Shown here: positions 8,760 through 17,770 of the stretch, piece by piece | Numbering within the stretch: the stretch's first letter is position 1 | Layout of the letters: each line of letters starts with the position of its first letter | Origin: an uncultured Prevotellaceae bacterium | GTDB lineage: Bacteria; Bacteroidota; Bacteroidia; Bacteroidales; Bacteroidaceae | Length of the DNA stretch: 55,606 bases | NCBI GenBank assembly: GCA_937915745.1 | Contig: CALGGJ010000130.1 | Span: forward strand, 1-55,606 | Reading direction: 5' to 3' | Program-made: the position numbers and the translations under genes | The notes under the pieces: generated by a model | Seen by the model: the letters and a program-made list of their open reading frames with translations, nothing else | What the model was told of the DNA's origin: nothing | Database searches by the model: none

Positions 8760-10273
8760 TTGTTCAGTTTCCAGGTAAATCCGTCTTTTGTATCCTTCAC
8801 CTCAAATCCAAGTGCCGCAAGCTGGTCGCGTATCATGTCGCTCGTTGCCCAGTCTTTGTCGGCCTTGGCTTTCATGCGTTGCTCCAACAACATATCGACC
8901 ACATGTCCGAATGCCTCCTCGCGTGCAGTTCCGTTGCCGTCGGCTGTGCCTTGTGGTGTGAGGCGTAGTCCGAGTATGTCGGTAGCAAAGAGGCTGAACA
9001 TCTGCCGGGCTGCATCGAGGGCGTCGGCTGTGATGGTTGCATGATGGTCGGCCACTTGGTTGGCAAGGCGTGCCACCTCGAAGAGGTTGGATATCACGGT
9101 CGGGGTGTTGAAGTCGTCGTTCATGGCGTCGTAGCACTTCTGTTTCAGTTGGTCTATCTGCTGCAGGCCGATGGTGGCGTCAGCCGCCGGCTGCAGGGTG
9201 CCGAGTGTCGTATGGGCATCGGCAAGGCGTTCGAGTCCTCGTTGTGCGCCTATGAGGGCATCGTTGCTGAAATCGACGGTGCTGCGATAGTGTGCTTGCA
9301 GTATGAAGAAGCGTATGGTCATTGGTGTGTATGCCTGTGCAAGCATTTCGTGGTCGTCTTTGTCTTTGTGGCTGCCGGCAAAGAACTCGGCCAGGGTGAT
9401 GAAGTTGCCGAGGCTCTTGCCCATCTTCTGCCCGTTGATGGTTATCATGTTGTTATGAATCCAGTAGTGTACCATCTGTTCGCCCTGGCTGGCCACTGCT
9501 TGTGCTATCTCGCATTCGTGGTGCGGGAAGACGAGGTCGAGGCCACCGCCATGTATGTCGAAGTGGTTGCCGAGGTATTTGCGACCCATGGCCGTGCACT
9601 CGCAGTGCCATCCCGGAAATCCGTCGCTCCATGGCGACGGCCAGCGCATGATGTGTTCGGGCTGTGCTTTCTTCCACAGTGCGAAGTCGGCCTGATGGCG
9701 TTTTTCGCCTACTCCTGCCAGTTCGCGCGAGTTGTTGATTATGTCGTCGAGGTTGCGGCCCGACAGCACTCCGTAGTGGTGACGGCGGTTGTAGGCTTCG
9801 ACATCGAAATAGACTGAGCCGTTCGACTCGTATGCGAATCCGTTGTCGAGTATTTCCTGCACCAGCTGCTCTTGTTCGATGATGTGTCCGGTGGCATGTG
9901 GTTCGATTGATGGTGGCAGGCATCCGAGCGCATGCATTGCATCGTGGTAGCGGTTGGTGTAGTATTGTGCCACTTCCATCGGCTCCAGACTTTCCAGTCG
10001 GGCTTTCTTGGCTATTTTGTCTTCGCCCTCGTCGGCATCGTGTTCGAGGTGTCCCACATCTGTGATGTTGCGTACGTAGCGCACTTTATAGCCCAGATGT
10101 GTGAGGTAACGGAAGATTACGTCGAATGTGATGGCGGGGCGTGCATGGCCCAGATGGGCATCGCCATATACTGTGGGGCCGCATACGTACATGCCTACAT
10201 GTGGCGGCTGCAGCGGGCGGAAGAGTTCTTTCTGCCGTGTGAGTGTGTTATATACAAGCAGGTTTTGTTCCAT
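8756..10273 (-). CDS. cysS: Cysteinyl-tRNA synthetase
   Basis: 505 residues, class I aminoacyl-tRNA synthetase. HIGH motif is HLGH at residues 40-43 after the zinc-ligand CGPTVYGDAHLGHARP; zinc site continues at GWHCECTAMG (about 221-230) and HHECEIAQ (about 251); KMSKS motif is KMGKS at 283-287. It charges tRNA-Cys in the cytoplasm. A -7 promoter box is at 10294-10301. Stop codon overlaps the start of a small membrane-protein gene. Confidence 0.97.
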   Translation of the reverse strand: MEQNLLVYNTLTRQKELFRPLQPPHVGMYVCGPTVYGDAHLGHARPAITFDVIFRYLTHLGYKVRYVRNITDVGHLEHDADEGEDKIAKKARLESLEPMEVAQYYTNRYHDAMHALGCLPPSIEPHATGHIIEQEQLVQEILDNGFAYESNGSVYFDVEAYNRRHHYGVLSGRNLDDIINNSRELAGVGEKRHQADFALWKKAQPEHIMRWPSPWSDGFPGWHCECTAMGRKYLGNHFDIHGGGLDLVFPHHECEIAQAVASQGEQMVHYWIHNNMITINGQKMGKSLGNFITLAEFFAGSHKDKDDHEMLAQAYTPMTIRFFILQAHYRSTVDFSNDALIGAQRGLERLADAHTTLGTLQPAADATIGLQQIDQLKQKCYDAMNDDFNTPTVISNLFEVARLANQVADHHATITADALDAARQMFSLFATDILGLRLTPQGTADGNGTAREEAFGHVVDMLLEQRMKAKADKDWATSDMIRDQLAALGFEVKDTKDGFTWKLNK

Positions 10274-10293
10274 AGGCTACTTCATTTGTTGTG

Positions 10294-10301
10294 CAAAGTT
10301 A
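10294..10301 (-). promoter_or_regulatory. -7 box of the cysS promoter
   Basis: TAACTTTG on the minus strand, about 20 bp before the cysS start; the expected TTTG box 19 bp upstream is not well preserved, so the transcript would have a very short leader. Confidence 0.55.
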
Positions 10302-10385
10302 GTAAATAATAATTGTTTGCAGCCTGCAAATGGTAAAAAAATGGGTTGACGAAGGGTAAAAAAGGGTTGGGCAGGGCTTAAAACG

Positions 10386-10421
10386 CAAGTTGGCGCACAA
10401 TGAATGTACGCCAACCACTTG
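10386..10421 (-). terminator. Hairpin downstream of the Spy-like gene
   Basis: CAAGTTGGCG (10386-10395) pairs with CGCCAACCACTTG (10409-10421), with a small bulge. On the minus strand it is followed by a short CGTTTT, so it is a plausible but weak intrinsic terminator for the gene ending at 10458. Confidence 0.55.
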
Positions 10422-10457
10422 AAAAAAAATTAGTAATTGTTTTCCTGGCCGAAACCA

Positions 10458-10970
10458 TTAGTTCTGTTGGTTGCCTATGCGCTGTCCGCCTTGTCCGCCT
10501 TGTCCACCTTGACGTTGTCCGCCCTGGACACCGCCGAAGCCCTGGCCACCGCCGAAGCCCTGGCCGCCGCCCTGCTGGAAGCGCTGACGCATTTCTTCCT
10601 GCTGTTTCTGATACTTGGTGAACTGCTCTTCGGTGAGGATGCCTTTCAGGGCTTTCTCCTGAGCTGCCTGGCGCTCCTGCATCTCTTTCATCATGGCTTC
10701 ACGGTCTTGGTTCTGTGGCTGACCGCCCTCCATCATTTTCTGCATACGCTCCTGCTGCTCTTTGGCCTGAGCTGTGTAGTACTCCTTCAGTTTCTTATAC
10801 TGCTCGTCGTTGATGCCGAGTTGTTCCTTCATACGGTCGGCCTGACGGGTAGCTTGTTCTTCAGGGTTAAACTCGCGGCGTTGGCGCTGACCGCCCTGAC
10901 CACCTTCGTTCTGAGCTGTCATGCTCAGCGACATTACCATTGCTGCAATAGCAAAAATCAGTTTCTTCAT
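10458..10970 (-). CDS. Spy/DUF4890-like periplasmic protein
   Basis: 170 residues. Signal peptide MKKLIFAIAAMVMSLSMTAQ. Mature protein is very polar and helical (about 35-130: ATRQADRMKEQLGINDEQYKKL, MMKEMQERQAAQEKALKGILTEEQFTKYQKQ), with the LTxEQ spacing of Spy/CpxP-like proteins. The tail (133-170) is almost entirely Gly, Gln and Arg (QGFGGGQGFGG repeats) and is low complexity. Such proteins in Bacteroidota are thought to be periplasmic chaperone or stress proteins; the ECF-type promoter at 11021-11051 supports envelope-stress control. Monocistronic. Confidence 0.75.
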   Translation of the reverse strand: MKKLIFAIAAMVMSLSMTAQNEGGQGGQRQRREFNPEEQATRQADRMKEQLGINDEQYKKLKEYYTAQAKEQQERMQKMMEGGQPQNQDREAMMKEMQERQAAQEKALKGILTEEQFTKYQKQQEEMRQRFQQGGGQGFGGGQGFGGVQGGQRQGGQGGQGGQRIGNQQN

Positions 10971-11020
10971 AATTATCCAGTTTTAGTTGTTAATAACGAT
11001 TTGTTTCTGTTTCCACTTGT

Positions 11021-11051
11021 TTTGACGCATCCTTTCGGAAAAGGTTTAATC
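11021..11051 (-). promoter_or_regulatory. ECF-sigma-type promoter of the Spy-like gene
   Basis: Minus strand: GATTAAACC (11043-11051), a 16-bp spacer starting TTTTC, then GTCAAA (11021-11026). An AAC-type -35 plus a GTC-type -10 at 16-17 bp is the layout of extracytoplasmic-function sigma promoters (compare E. coli sigma-E GAACTT/TCAAA). The same three parts with identical spacing occur at 51942-51972. Confidence 0.55.
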
Positions 11052-11116
11052 GAAAAGTAAAAAAATGGTCGGACACCGAAACCGGACTCTCGGCACGGTT
11101 CTTGACAGTTGAACGC

Positions 11117-11194
11117 GACCGCGCACTCGCAGGGCCGAGATTGCGCACTCACAGGGCTGCGACTGCGCACTCGCAGGACTGAGACCGCACACTC
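11117..11194. repeat. 22-bp period array R1 (4 cores)
   Basis: Four 12-bp cores at 11117, 11139, 11161 and 11183: GACCGCGCACTC, GATTGCGCACTC, GACTGCGCACTC, GACCGCACACTC. Spacing is exactly 22 bp; linkers resemble GCAGGGCCGA. It lies between divergent genes, 190 bp before the TPR-gene -7 box. The stretch 11195-11385 shows nothing else nameable. Confidence 0.9.
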
Positions 11195-11385
11195 GCAGAC
11201 GACACCTGCCACAAGTGGCTATGGGCGGGTGCCTGTAATTATGCGGCATGACATGCGGTGGTTTGCTTCCTTTACGCATGACAAAAGCAGATGTAAAGCG
11301 GCCGGTTTTCGTAAAAAAACATTAATTCATGATAAATAATTGCACAAAAACAGTGTCCGCACGCGCGCGTTTCATTTTTTATCCG

Positions 11386-11393
11386 TATTTTTG
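11386..11393 (+). promoter_or_regulatory. -7 box for the TPR gene
   Basis: TATTTTTG matches TAnnTTTG, 30 bp before the ATG at 11423. The -33 box is not well matched (GC-rich CGCGCG there). Confidence 0.5.
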
Positions 11394-11422
11394 CACAGGA
11401 AACAACAAACCCATAACGATAT

Positions 11423-14218
11423 ATGAAGACAGAGACAATCATCAGGTCGCACCTGCATATGACAGCCATGTGCATAGCATGGGTTCTGAGCATGGGCTGT
11501 GCCGACGCACAGCATTACAACCGTGCCACCCACGAGGCCCTGGTACTTGAAGAGGCCTCACACCTACTGGCCGACGGCCACTACGAAGCAGCCCGCCTGA
11601 GCATAGGCTCGCTACCCGAGACACTGAGTGCCGAGCGCCGCACTGCTGCCGACGAAATAGCACTGACGGCCGACTACTATATGCACACACCCGGAACAAA
11701 GGAACGCATAGAGCAATTTTTGTCACAACATGGCCAAAGCCTTGAGACCGAGCGCCTGAGCCTGCTGAGAGCCAACATGATGGTGAACGAAGGCAACTAT
11801 ACCGAGGCCCTGCACGTGTATGACAAATATGCCGGCGCCATCAGTACCATGCACGACACCGAATGCGAGGAGACCAATATCTGCAGAGTCATAACCCTCA
11901 TCAACAACGAAGACATCGACCGCGCCGAAGAACTGCTGAATCAAATGCAGAACTGCAGCACACACCAGATGGACATGGTGTACTACACGGCCTACGTGAA
12001 ATACCTGCGCCACCGATATGCCGATGCACTCGACGACTTCCAGATAGTGAGCCAAAACAGCGACTACTCGCGCACCACACCTGTATATATGGCCGACTGC
12101 TACCTGAATATGCAACAACCGTCGAAAGCCCTGTCGCTGCTCAACAACCAGCTGCCACTCATCAGCCTGCAACAAGCCGACATCGACATGAGCTACCTGC
12201 ACGAAATGCAACGCATACGAGGCGAGGCATACTACGACCAAAAGAACTACACAAAAGTCATAGAACCACTCGGACAGTACGTATATGGAGTAGAAGCACC
12301 CAAGCGCACCGCCCTGTACAAACTGGGAATGGCCTATATGGAAACCCATGAATATGCCAAGGCAGCACCACTGCTGAGCCGCAGCGCCGACATCTATACC
12401 GACGAGATGGCACAGAGCTCATGGCTCAATGCAGGCATCTGCTACGTGTTCAGCCAAAACAAACGACAGGCACAGATAGCATTCCAGCAAGCAGCCGACA
12501 TGACCGCCAGCAACAAACTGCAAGAAGAAGCACTGTACAACTACGCACTCACACTGCACGAAGGCAACACAATGGGATTCGGCGAGTCGGTCAACGTGTT
12601 CGAACGATTCCTCAACCAGTTCCCGCAATCATCATACGCTTCAAGCGTAAGCAAACACCTGGCAGAAGTATATTTCACAACAAAGAACTACACCGCAGCA
12701 CTGGCAAGCATCAACAAAATAAAAAACCCGAGCCGCGAAATACTAAATGCAAAACAACGGATACTCTACAACCTGGGAGTGCAAGAATTCATAGCAGGCA
12801 ATTACCCCGAAACCGACACCTACATGAACCAAGCCATCGAACTGGGGTCGAACGAAGCATACTACATCAAAGGCGAATCAGAATACCGGCAAGGTAAACT
12901 GCAACAAGCAATGACCGACCTCCACCGATACATCAACAACGCCCAACGCACCCTAAACAACTATGGCCAAGCAATCTACACACTGGCATACGCCTATTTC
13001 AAACAAAAAAACTACAACCAGGCACTCACACAATTCAACACATTCATAGGCACACGAGCCGCATCGGCCGACACCAAACTGAAAGCCGACGCACTCAACC
13101 GCATGGCCGACTGCCAATACGTCAACCGACAATACGACCAAGCATACGACACATACCAACGAGCCATCAACACCAACCGCCAAATGGGCGACTACGCGCT
13201 CTACCAGCAAGCATTCATCGAAGGCCTGAGAGGCAACTACGACCACAAGATAGAACTGCTGAACAACATGGCCGACACCTATAACGACTCACAATACGGT
13301 GCCGACGCACTCTTCGAACAAGGACGCGCATACATACAAACCGGAGCCAAACAACAGGCACTGCAAACCTTCGCAAACCTCATGAGCCGGTACCCGCACA
13401 GCCAGAAAGCACGAAGCGCAGGCAACGAAATCGGACTCATATACTTCGAAGCAGGGAACACCGAAGCCGCACTCGAAGCATACAACAAAGTCATCAACAC
13501 ATACCCCAACACCGAAGAAGCACATACGGCACTGGCCAACCTGAAAGACATATACACCGAGACGGGGCGCGTAAACGAATATGCCACGCTGGCACAAAAA
13601 GCAGGCAGGAGCCTGAGCAGCGAAGAACTCGACCAGATGATAAGCGATGCCGCAGTACGCTCAATGCAGAACGGTGACTACGCACAAGCACAAAAGTACT
13701 ATCAGCAACTGAGCCAGCAAACCACGAAAGCCGACATACAGACAACAGCACTCGAAGGCGGTCTGCGCAGTTCGTTCGCAGCCAAAGACTACGAAGCTAC
13801 TGTGCAGACAGCAACACAGATACTACAAAATCAAAAAGCATCGCCCAACCTCATAGGCGAAGCACTCATATACAGAGCCGAGAGCTACATAGTACAAGGC
13901 AAATCGGCCGAAGGAGTGAAAGACCTGCAAGCACTGTCGGAAGACACGCAAACCAGCTACGGAGCACAAGCCAACGTGCGACTGGCACAATATGCCTTCG
14001 ATACCAACCAATACACCGCAGCCGAGCAACTGCTCAACAAATTCATCGACTCGGGCACCACACACCAATACTGGTTGGCACGAGCATTCATACTCCTGGC
14101 CGACATCTACAACAAGACCAACCGGGCTGTAGAAGCACGTGAATACCTCCTGTCGCTCAAGAGCAACTACAGCGAGAATGAAGAAATCAACCAGATGATA
14201 AGGGAGCGACTGAAATAA
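11423..14218 (+). CDS. Large exported tetratricopeptide-repeat protein
   Basis: 931 residues. The N-terminus is charged, then a hydrophobic segment (MTAMCIAWVLSMGCADAQ) ends in GC, possibly a lipoprotein signal with Cys27 as the lipidation site, though the region after MKTETIIRSHLH is atypical. The rest is nearly all helix-turn-helix TPR pairs: for example KLGMAYMETHEYAKAAPLLSR, TLAYAYFKQKNYNQALTQF, EQGRAYIQTGAKQQALQTFANL, IGLIYFEAGNTEAALEAYNKV. Codon use is strongly A/C-rich in third position. 51 bp ahead of a beta-barrel gene, suggesting a periplasmic partner of that outer-membrane protein. Specific function unknown. Confidence 0.8.
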   Translation: MKTETIIRSHLHMTAMCIAWVLSMGCADAQHYNRATHEALVLEEASHLLADGHYEAARLSIGSLPETLSAERRTAADEIALTADYYMHTPGTKERIEQFLSQHGQSLETERLSLLRANMMVNEGNYTEALHVYDKYAGAISTMHDTECEETNICRVITLINNEDIDRAEELLNQMQNCSTHQMDMVYYTAYVKYLRHRYADALDDFQIVSQNSDYSRTTPVYMADCYLNMQQPSKALSLLNNQLPLISLQQADIDMSYLHEMQRIRGEAYYDQKNYTKVIEPLGQYVYGVEAPKRTALYKLGMAYMETHEYAKAAPLLSRSADIYTDEMAQSSWLNAGICYVFSQNKRQAQIAFQQAADMTASNKLQEEALYNYALTLHEGNTMGFGESVNVFERFLNQFPQSSYASSVSKHLAEVYFTTKNYTAALASINKIKNPSREILNAKQRILYNLGVQEFIAGNYPETDTYMNQAIELGSNEAYYIKGESEYRQGKLQQAMTDLHRYINNAQRTLNNYGQAIYTLAYAYFKQKNYNQALTQFNTFIGTRAASADTKLKADALNRMADCQYVNRQYDQAYDTYQRAINTNRQMGDYALYQQAFIEGLRGNYDHKIELLNNMADTYNDSQYGADALFEQGRAYIQTGAKQQALQTFANLMSRYPHSQKARSAGNEIGLIYFEAGNTEAALEAYNKVINTYPNTEEAHTALANLKDIYTETGRVNEYATLAQKAGRSLSSEELDQMISDAAVRSMQNGDYAQAQKYYQQLSQQTTKADIQTTALEGGLRSSFAAKDYEATVQTATQILQNQKASPNLIGEALIYRAESYIVQGKSAEGVKDLQALSEDTQTSYGAQANVRLAQYAFDTNQYTAAEQLLNKFIDSGTTHQYWLARAFILLADIYNKTNRAVEAREYLLSLKSNYSENEEINQMIRERLK

Positions 14219-14269
14219 CCGGCAGGCAAAGCTGCCTCCAAGAGTTATGAACCAATAAAAAAGACGAAG

Positions 14270-15931
14270 ATGAAATACAACAAAATCATATTACTGAACA
14301 CGTGCCTGTCGATATGCACACTGCCATGCCTTGCCCAGATGGACAACGTGGTAGAGGTAGAAAACAACTTCCGCCCCACGGTGAAGGATGCCAACAAGGT
14401 AAACACCCTGCCCGACTTCGAGCAGACGCCATCGACCCACTACAGTGTGGAATACACCACACGCACGTTCCACACCGACAATTTTGCGTTCCAACCCATC
14501 TGGGCCGCACGCAACACACAACTGCTCAAACCCGAAAAGAAAGGATTTGCCACACTGGGATATGGCCCAGGCACCAATATCCTTGGCCGGCTGGCATATA
14601 CCTTCGACCTCTCGAGTGCCGACCGCCTGAGCCTCGACCTCTCGTCGCGCGGCTACAAGAGCGACATCAATCACGTTGTGACCGCCTTTCCCAAGTGGGA
14701 GAGCCGCATGTTCAACACCAGGGTACGGGCAGAATATGTGCACCAGTTGAGACCGCTCTCTGAGTTTTATGTAAAGGCAGGATATGGCACCGACGTATTC
14801 AACTACCAGACACTCAACACTGCCACGGCCGGCACCGACAAGCAACACAACGACCTCATCGACCTCAACGTGGGGATTACATCCTACACGTGGGAACAAT
14901 TCGGTATCAGTGGCGAAGCCGAGCTGCATACATTCGGACAGAGACACCCCGTCAACTACAGCGACGGCAACTCGGAGACACTTATCCACGCGCACGTCAC
15001 ACCCGAATATATGTTTACAGACAACCTGTCTGCCGACATAGGCCTGTGTGTGGATTATGCTACATACGGCATGGATGCACCGGCAGGAGCCGTAAGTGCA
15101 GTCGATGGCTATACATCGTTTGATGCCACTCCACACGTTTATTGGCACAACGGGTTTATCGATGTGAAGGCCGGTGTGTATGTCAACGACGATCTCGACA
15201 TCGCTCCCGATGCCGACGTAACATTCCACATTTCACCTGCACTCGATATTTACCTGCAAGCTTATGGCGGAGAGGTGAAGAACAATTTCCGCCATTTTGC
15301 CTCGATGTCGCCCTACTGGGCTTTTGCCTCTACGTCGTTTAAGATGGAAAATCAGTTCGACCAGCTGCGTTCGCGCGGTGGTGTCAGGTTGAAGCCGACC
15401 GCCGTACTGACACTTGACCTCAGTGCCGGGTATGACATATCGAAGCATCGTGCCGAGATTGCCGACTTCTACATTGACACTACGGCCGACGATTATCTCT
15501 ATGCCCCGATTACCTTTGCCGACGGAAAGCATTTCTTTGCCAATGCCTGTGTGAGGTATAAGTATAAGGACATCGTGGGTGCCGACCTCAACACTCGATT
15601 CAACAAGTGGGACACCGACCTGAAGATTGACGGTCTGAACACTGATGTGTTGTGGCGTCCGGTGTTCGAGACCGACTGTAGCGTGACGGTCCAGCCTGTG
15701 AGACACCTGAACGTAGGTGTCGATTTCCTGTTTGAGACTTTCGACTCGGCCGCAGGCCGCTACGAGCGCGACAACACCCTCAACCTCGGTGCTACGGCAA
15801 GCTACACGTTCCCGCTGGGCCTCACCGTCTATGCCAAGGGCGACAACCTCATGAACCGCAAGTACGACCAATATACGATGTATCGCACCCCTGGCGTGAA
15901 TTTTGTGGTGGGAGCAGCAATAACATTCTAA
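14270..15931 (+). CDS. Outer-membrane beta-barrel protein
   Basis: 553 residues. Signal peptide MKYNKIILLNTCLSICTLPCLAQ. It begins with VVEVENNFRPTVKDANKVNTLPD, a pattern seen at the N-terminus of a Bacteroidota barrel family found next to TPR proteins. Alternating amphipathic strands fill the rest (LSLDLSSRGYKSD, LDIYLQAYGGEVKNNF, LTLDLSAGYDISKH, LTVYAKGDNLMNRKYDQY), and the last residue is Phe (VVGAAITF), the usual outer-membrane barrel signature. There is no plug domain, so it is not a complete TonB-dependent receptor. Between the TPR gene (51 bp) and nadB (92 bp); probably one operon with the TPR gene. Confidence 0.75.
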   Translation: MKYNKIILLNTCLSICTLPCLAQMDNVVEVENNFRPTVKDANKVNTLPDFEQTPSTHYSVEYTTRTFHTDNFAFQPIWAARNTQLLKPEKKGFATLGYGPGTNILGRLAYTFDLSSADRLSLDLSSRGYKSDINHVVTAFPKWESRMFNTRVRAEYVHQLRPLSEFYVKAGYGTDVFNYQTLNTATAGTDKQHNDLIDLNVGITSYTWEQFGISGEAELHTFGQRHPVNYSDGNSETLIHAHVTPEYMFTDNLSADIGLCVDYATYGMDAPAGAVSAVDGYTSFDATPHVYWHNGFIDVKAGVYVNDDLDIAPDADVTFHISPALDIYLQAYGGEVKNNFRHFASMSPYWAFASTSFKMENQFDQLRSRGGVRLKPTAVLTLDLSAGYDISKHRAEIADFYIDTTADDYLYAPITFADGKHFFANACVRYKYKDIVGADLNTRFNKWDTDLKIDGLNTDVLWRPVFETDCSVTVQPVRHLNVGVDFLFETFDSAAGRYERDNTLNLGATASYTFPLGLTVYAKGDNLMNRKYDQYTMYRTPGVNFVVGAAITF

Positions 15932-16023
15932 TTCATAGCCGGCCAGCCACCACACGAATGCCCCACACCTGATGGCCCGACACCTGTGATGACCGGGCGA
16001 CTGACGCAAAACATTATAAACAA

Positions 16024-17616
16024 GTGATAAAGACGTACGATTTTCTCATCATCGGCTCAGGAGTGGCCGGAATGAGTTATGCCTTGAAAGTGGCCCGTGC
16101 CGGCAAGGGCAAGATTGCCATTGTGTGTAAGACCACCCTCGAAGAGGCTAACACCGCCAAGGCTCAAGGTGGTATTGCATCGGTTACAAACCTGCTGGTA
16201 GATAATTTTGACAAGCATATAGAAGACACCATGATTGCGGGCGACTATATAAGCGACCGCGAGGCAGTGGAGCAGGTTGTGCGCAATGCTCCGGCCGGAA
16301 TAAAGGAGTTGGTGGGATGGGGTGTGAATTTCGACCGCAATGCCGATGGGCAATACGACCTTCACAAGGAGGGCGGGCACTCTGAATTCCGCATCCTGCA
16401 CCATGCCGACGACACGGGTGCCGAGATTCAGCGGGGGCTTATGGCCGCCATACGCAGCAATCCCAATATCGAGATTCTGGAAAACCATTTTGCTGTTGAG
16501 ATTATCACACAGCACCACCTGGGCATACGTGTCACACGACGCACCCCCGACATCGAGTGTTATGGTGCATACATATTGAATCCCGACACAGGCAAGGTCG
16601 ATACTTACCTCTCGAGGGTGACCATCATGGCCACCGGAGGCACCGGAGCCATTTATGCCACAACGTCGAATCCGAATATTGCCACGGGCGATGGCATCGC
16701 AATGGTGTATCGTGCCAAAGGCAAGGTGAAGGACATGGAGTTTGTGCAGTTCCACCCGACCGTGCTCTACAATTCGAAGGAGACCCACCCTGCATACCTC
16801 ATCACCGAGGCCATGCGAGGCTATGGAGGCGTACTGCGCCTGCCCGACGGCGAGGAGTTTATGCAGAAATATGATGAACGGCTCTCGCTTGCGCCACGCG
16901 ACATCGTGGCGCGTGCCATCGACAAGGAGATGAAAATCCACGGACTCGACCATGTGTGCCTTGACGTCACCCATAAAGACCCTGAGGAGACACGCCATCA
17001 CTTCCCCAACATATATGCGAAATGCCTGTCAATCGGTATCGACATCACCAAGGAGTACATCCCGGTATGTCCGAGTGCCCACTACATGTGTGGCGGCATC
17101 AAGGTCGATCTCGACGGGCAGTCGTCCATACGGCGTCTGTATGCCCTCGGCGAATGCAGCTGCACAGGTCTGCACGGCGGCAACCGACTGGCCAGCAACT
17201 CGCTCATCGAGGCTGTGGTTTATGCCGACAAGGCTGCACGGCACTCGCTCTCGGTAATCGACCAATGCGACTTCAACACCCGTGTGCCGGAATGGAACGA
17301 CGAGGGCACGATGACGAACGAAGAGAAGGTGCTCATTGCACAAGATGTAAAGGAGGTGGGACAAATCATGTCAACCTACGTCGGCATAGTGCGCAGCGAC
17401 TTGCGCCTGCACCGTGCATGGGAACGCCTCGACCTGCTCTACGAAGAGACCGAACACCTCTTCAAACGTGTGAAACCGACGAAAGACATCTGCGAACTGC
17501 GCAACATGATTAACGTGGGGTACCTCATCACACGCCAGGCTCTCGAACGGAAAGAAAGCCGCGGGCTGCACTTCACCGTCGATTACGAAAAGCACGCACT
17601 CGACCGACAGAAGTGA
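16024..17616 (+). CDS. nadB: L-aspartate oxidase
   Basis: 530 residues. FAD-binding GSGVAGMSYALKVA at residues 11-24; substrate loop TAKAQGGIASV; HSEFRILHHADDTGAEIQRGL; ATGGTGAIYATTSNP; catalytic-region MEFVQFHPTVLY and RGYGGVLR; SAHYMCGGIKVD; GECSCTGLHGGNRLASNSLIE (about 374-394). It oxidises aspartate to iminoaspartate, the first step of de novo NAD synthesis; nadA and nadC are not nearby. Start: GTG at 16024. The first downstream ATG falls inside the FAD motif and would destroy it, so the GTG is used. Confidence 0.93.
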   Translation: MIKTYDFLIIGSGVAGMSYALKVARAGKGKIAIVCKTTLEEANTAKAQGGIASVTNLLVDNFDKHIEDTMIAGDYISDREAVEQVVRNAPAGIKELVGWGVNFDRNADGQYDLHKEGGHSEFRILHHADDTGAEIQRGLMAAIRSNPNIEILENHFAVEIITQHHLGIRVTRRTPDIECYGAYILNPDTGKVDTYLSRVTIMATGGTGAIYATTSNPNIATGDGIAMVYRAKGKVKDMEFVQFHPTVLYNSKETHPAYLITEAMRGYGGVLRLPDGEEFMQKYDERLSLAPRDIVARAIDKEMKIHGLDHVCLDVTHKDPEETRHHFPNIYAKCLSIGIDITKEYIPVCPSAHYMCGGIKVDLDGQSSIRRLYALGECSCTGLHGGNRLASNSLIEAVVYADKAARHSLSVIDQCDFNTRVPEWNDEGTMTNEEKVLIAQDVKEVGQIMSTYVGIVRSDLRLHRAWERLDLLYEETEHLFKRVKPTKDICELRNMINVGYLITRQALERKESRGLHFTVDYEKHALDRQK

Positions 17617-17649
17617 CACGGCCACACAACAATACAACCGCACCTGGGC

Positions 17650-17727
17650 GAGTGCGCGGTCGCAAGCCCGAGAGTGCGCAGTCGCAAGGCCGAGAGTGCG
17701 CAGTCGCAAGGCCGAGAGTGCGCGCTC
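17650..17727. repeat. 22-bp period array R2 with core reversed against linker
   Basis: Cores at 17650, 17672, 17694 and 17716: GAGTGCGCGGTC, GAGTGCGCAGTC (twice), GAGTGCGCGCTC; spacing exactly 22 bp. The linker GCAAGGCCGA reads in the same direction as in R4, R5 and R7, but the core is the exact reverse complement of GACTGCGCACTC. Sits in the 154-bp gap between nadB and the M16 protease gene. Confidence 0.9.
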
Positions 17728-17770
17728 AGAGAGAAACTACAGAACCAATAATATTTTATAATCACAATCA

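Noticed and set aside
8527..8778. 83-residue plus-strand open frame
   Set aside because: No membrane or domain features, starts in the terminator region, and covers the better supported minus-strand 58-residue membrane ORF.
10973..11339. Open frames rich in CECAVSALRVR-like peptides over array R1 (and the same over R4, R5 and R7)
   Set aside because: Products of reading the 22-bp repeat; 22 is not a multiple of 3, so the peptide cycles through all frames. Not genes.
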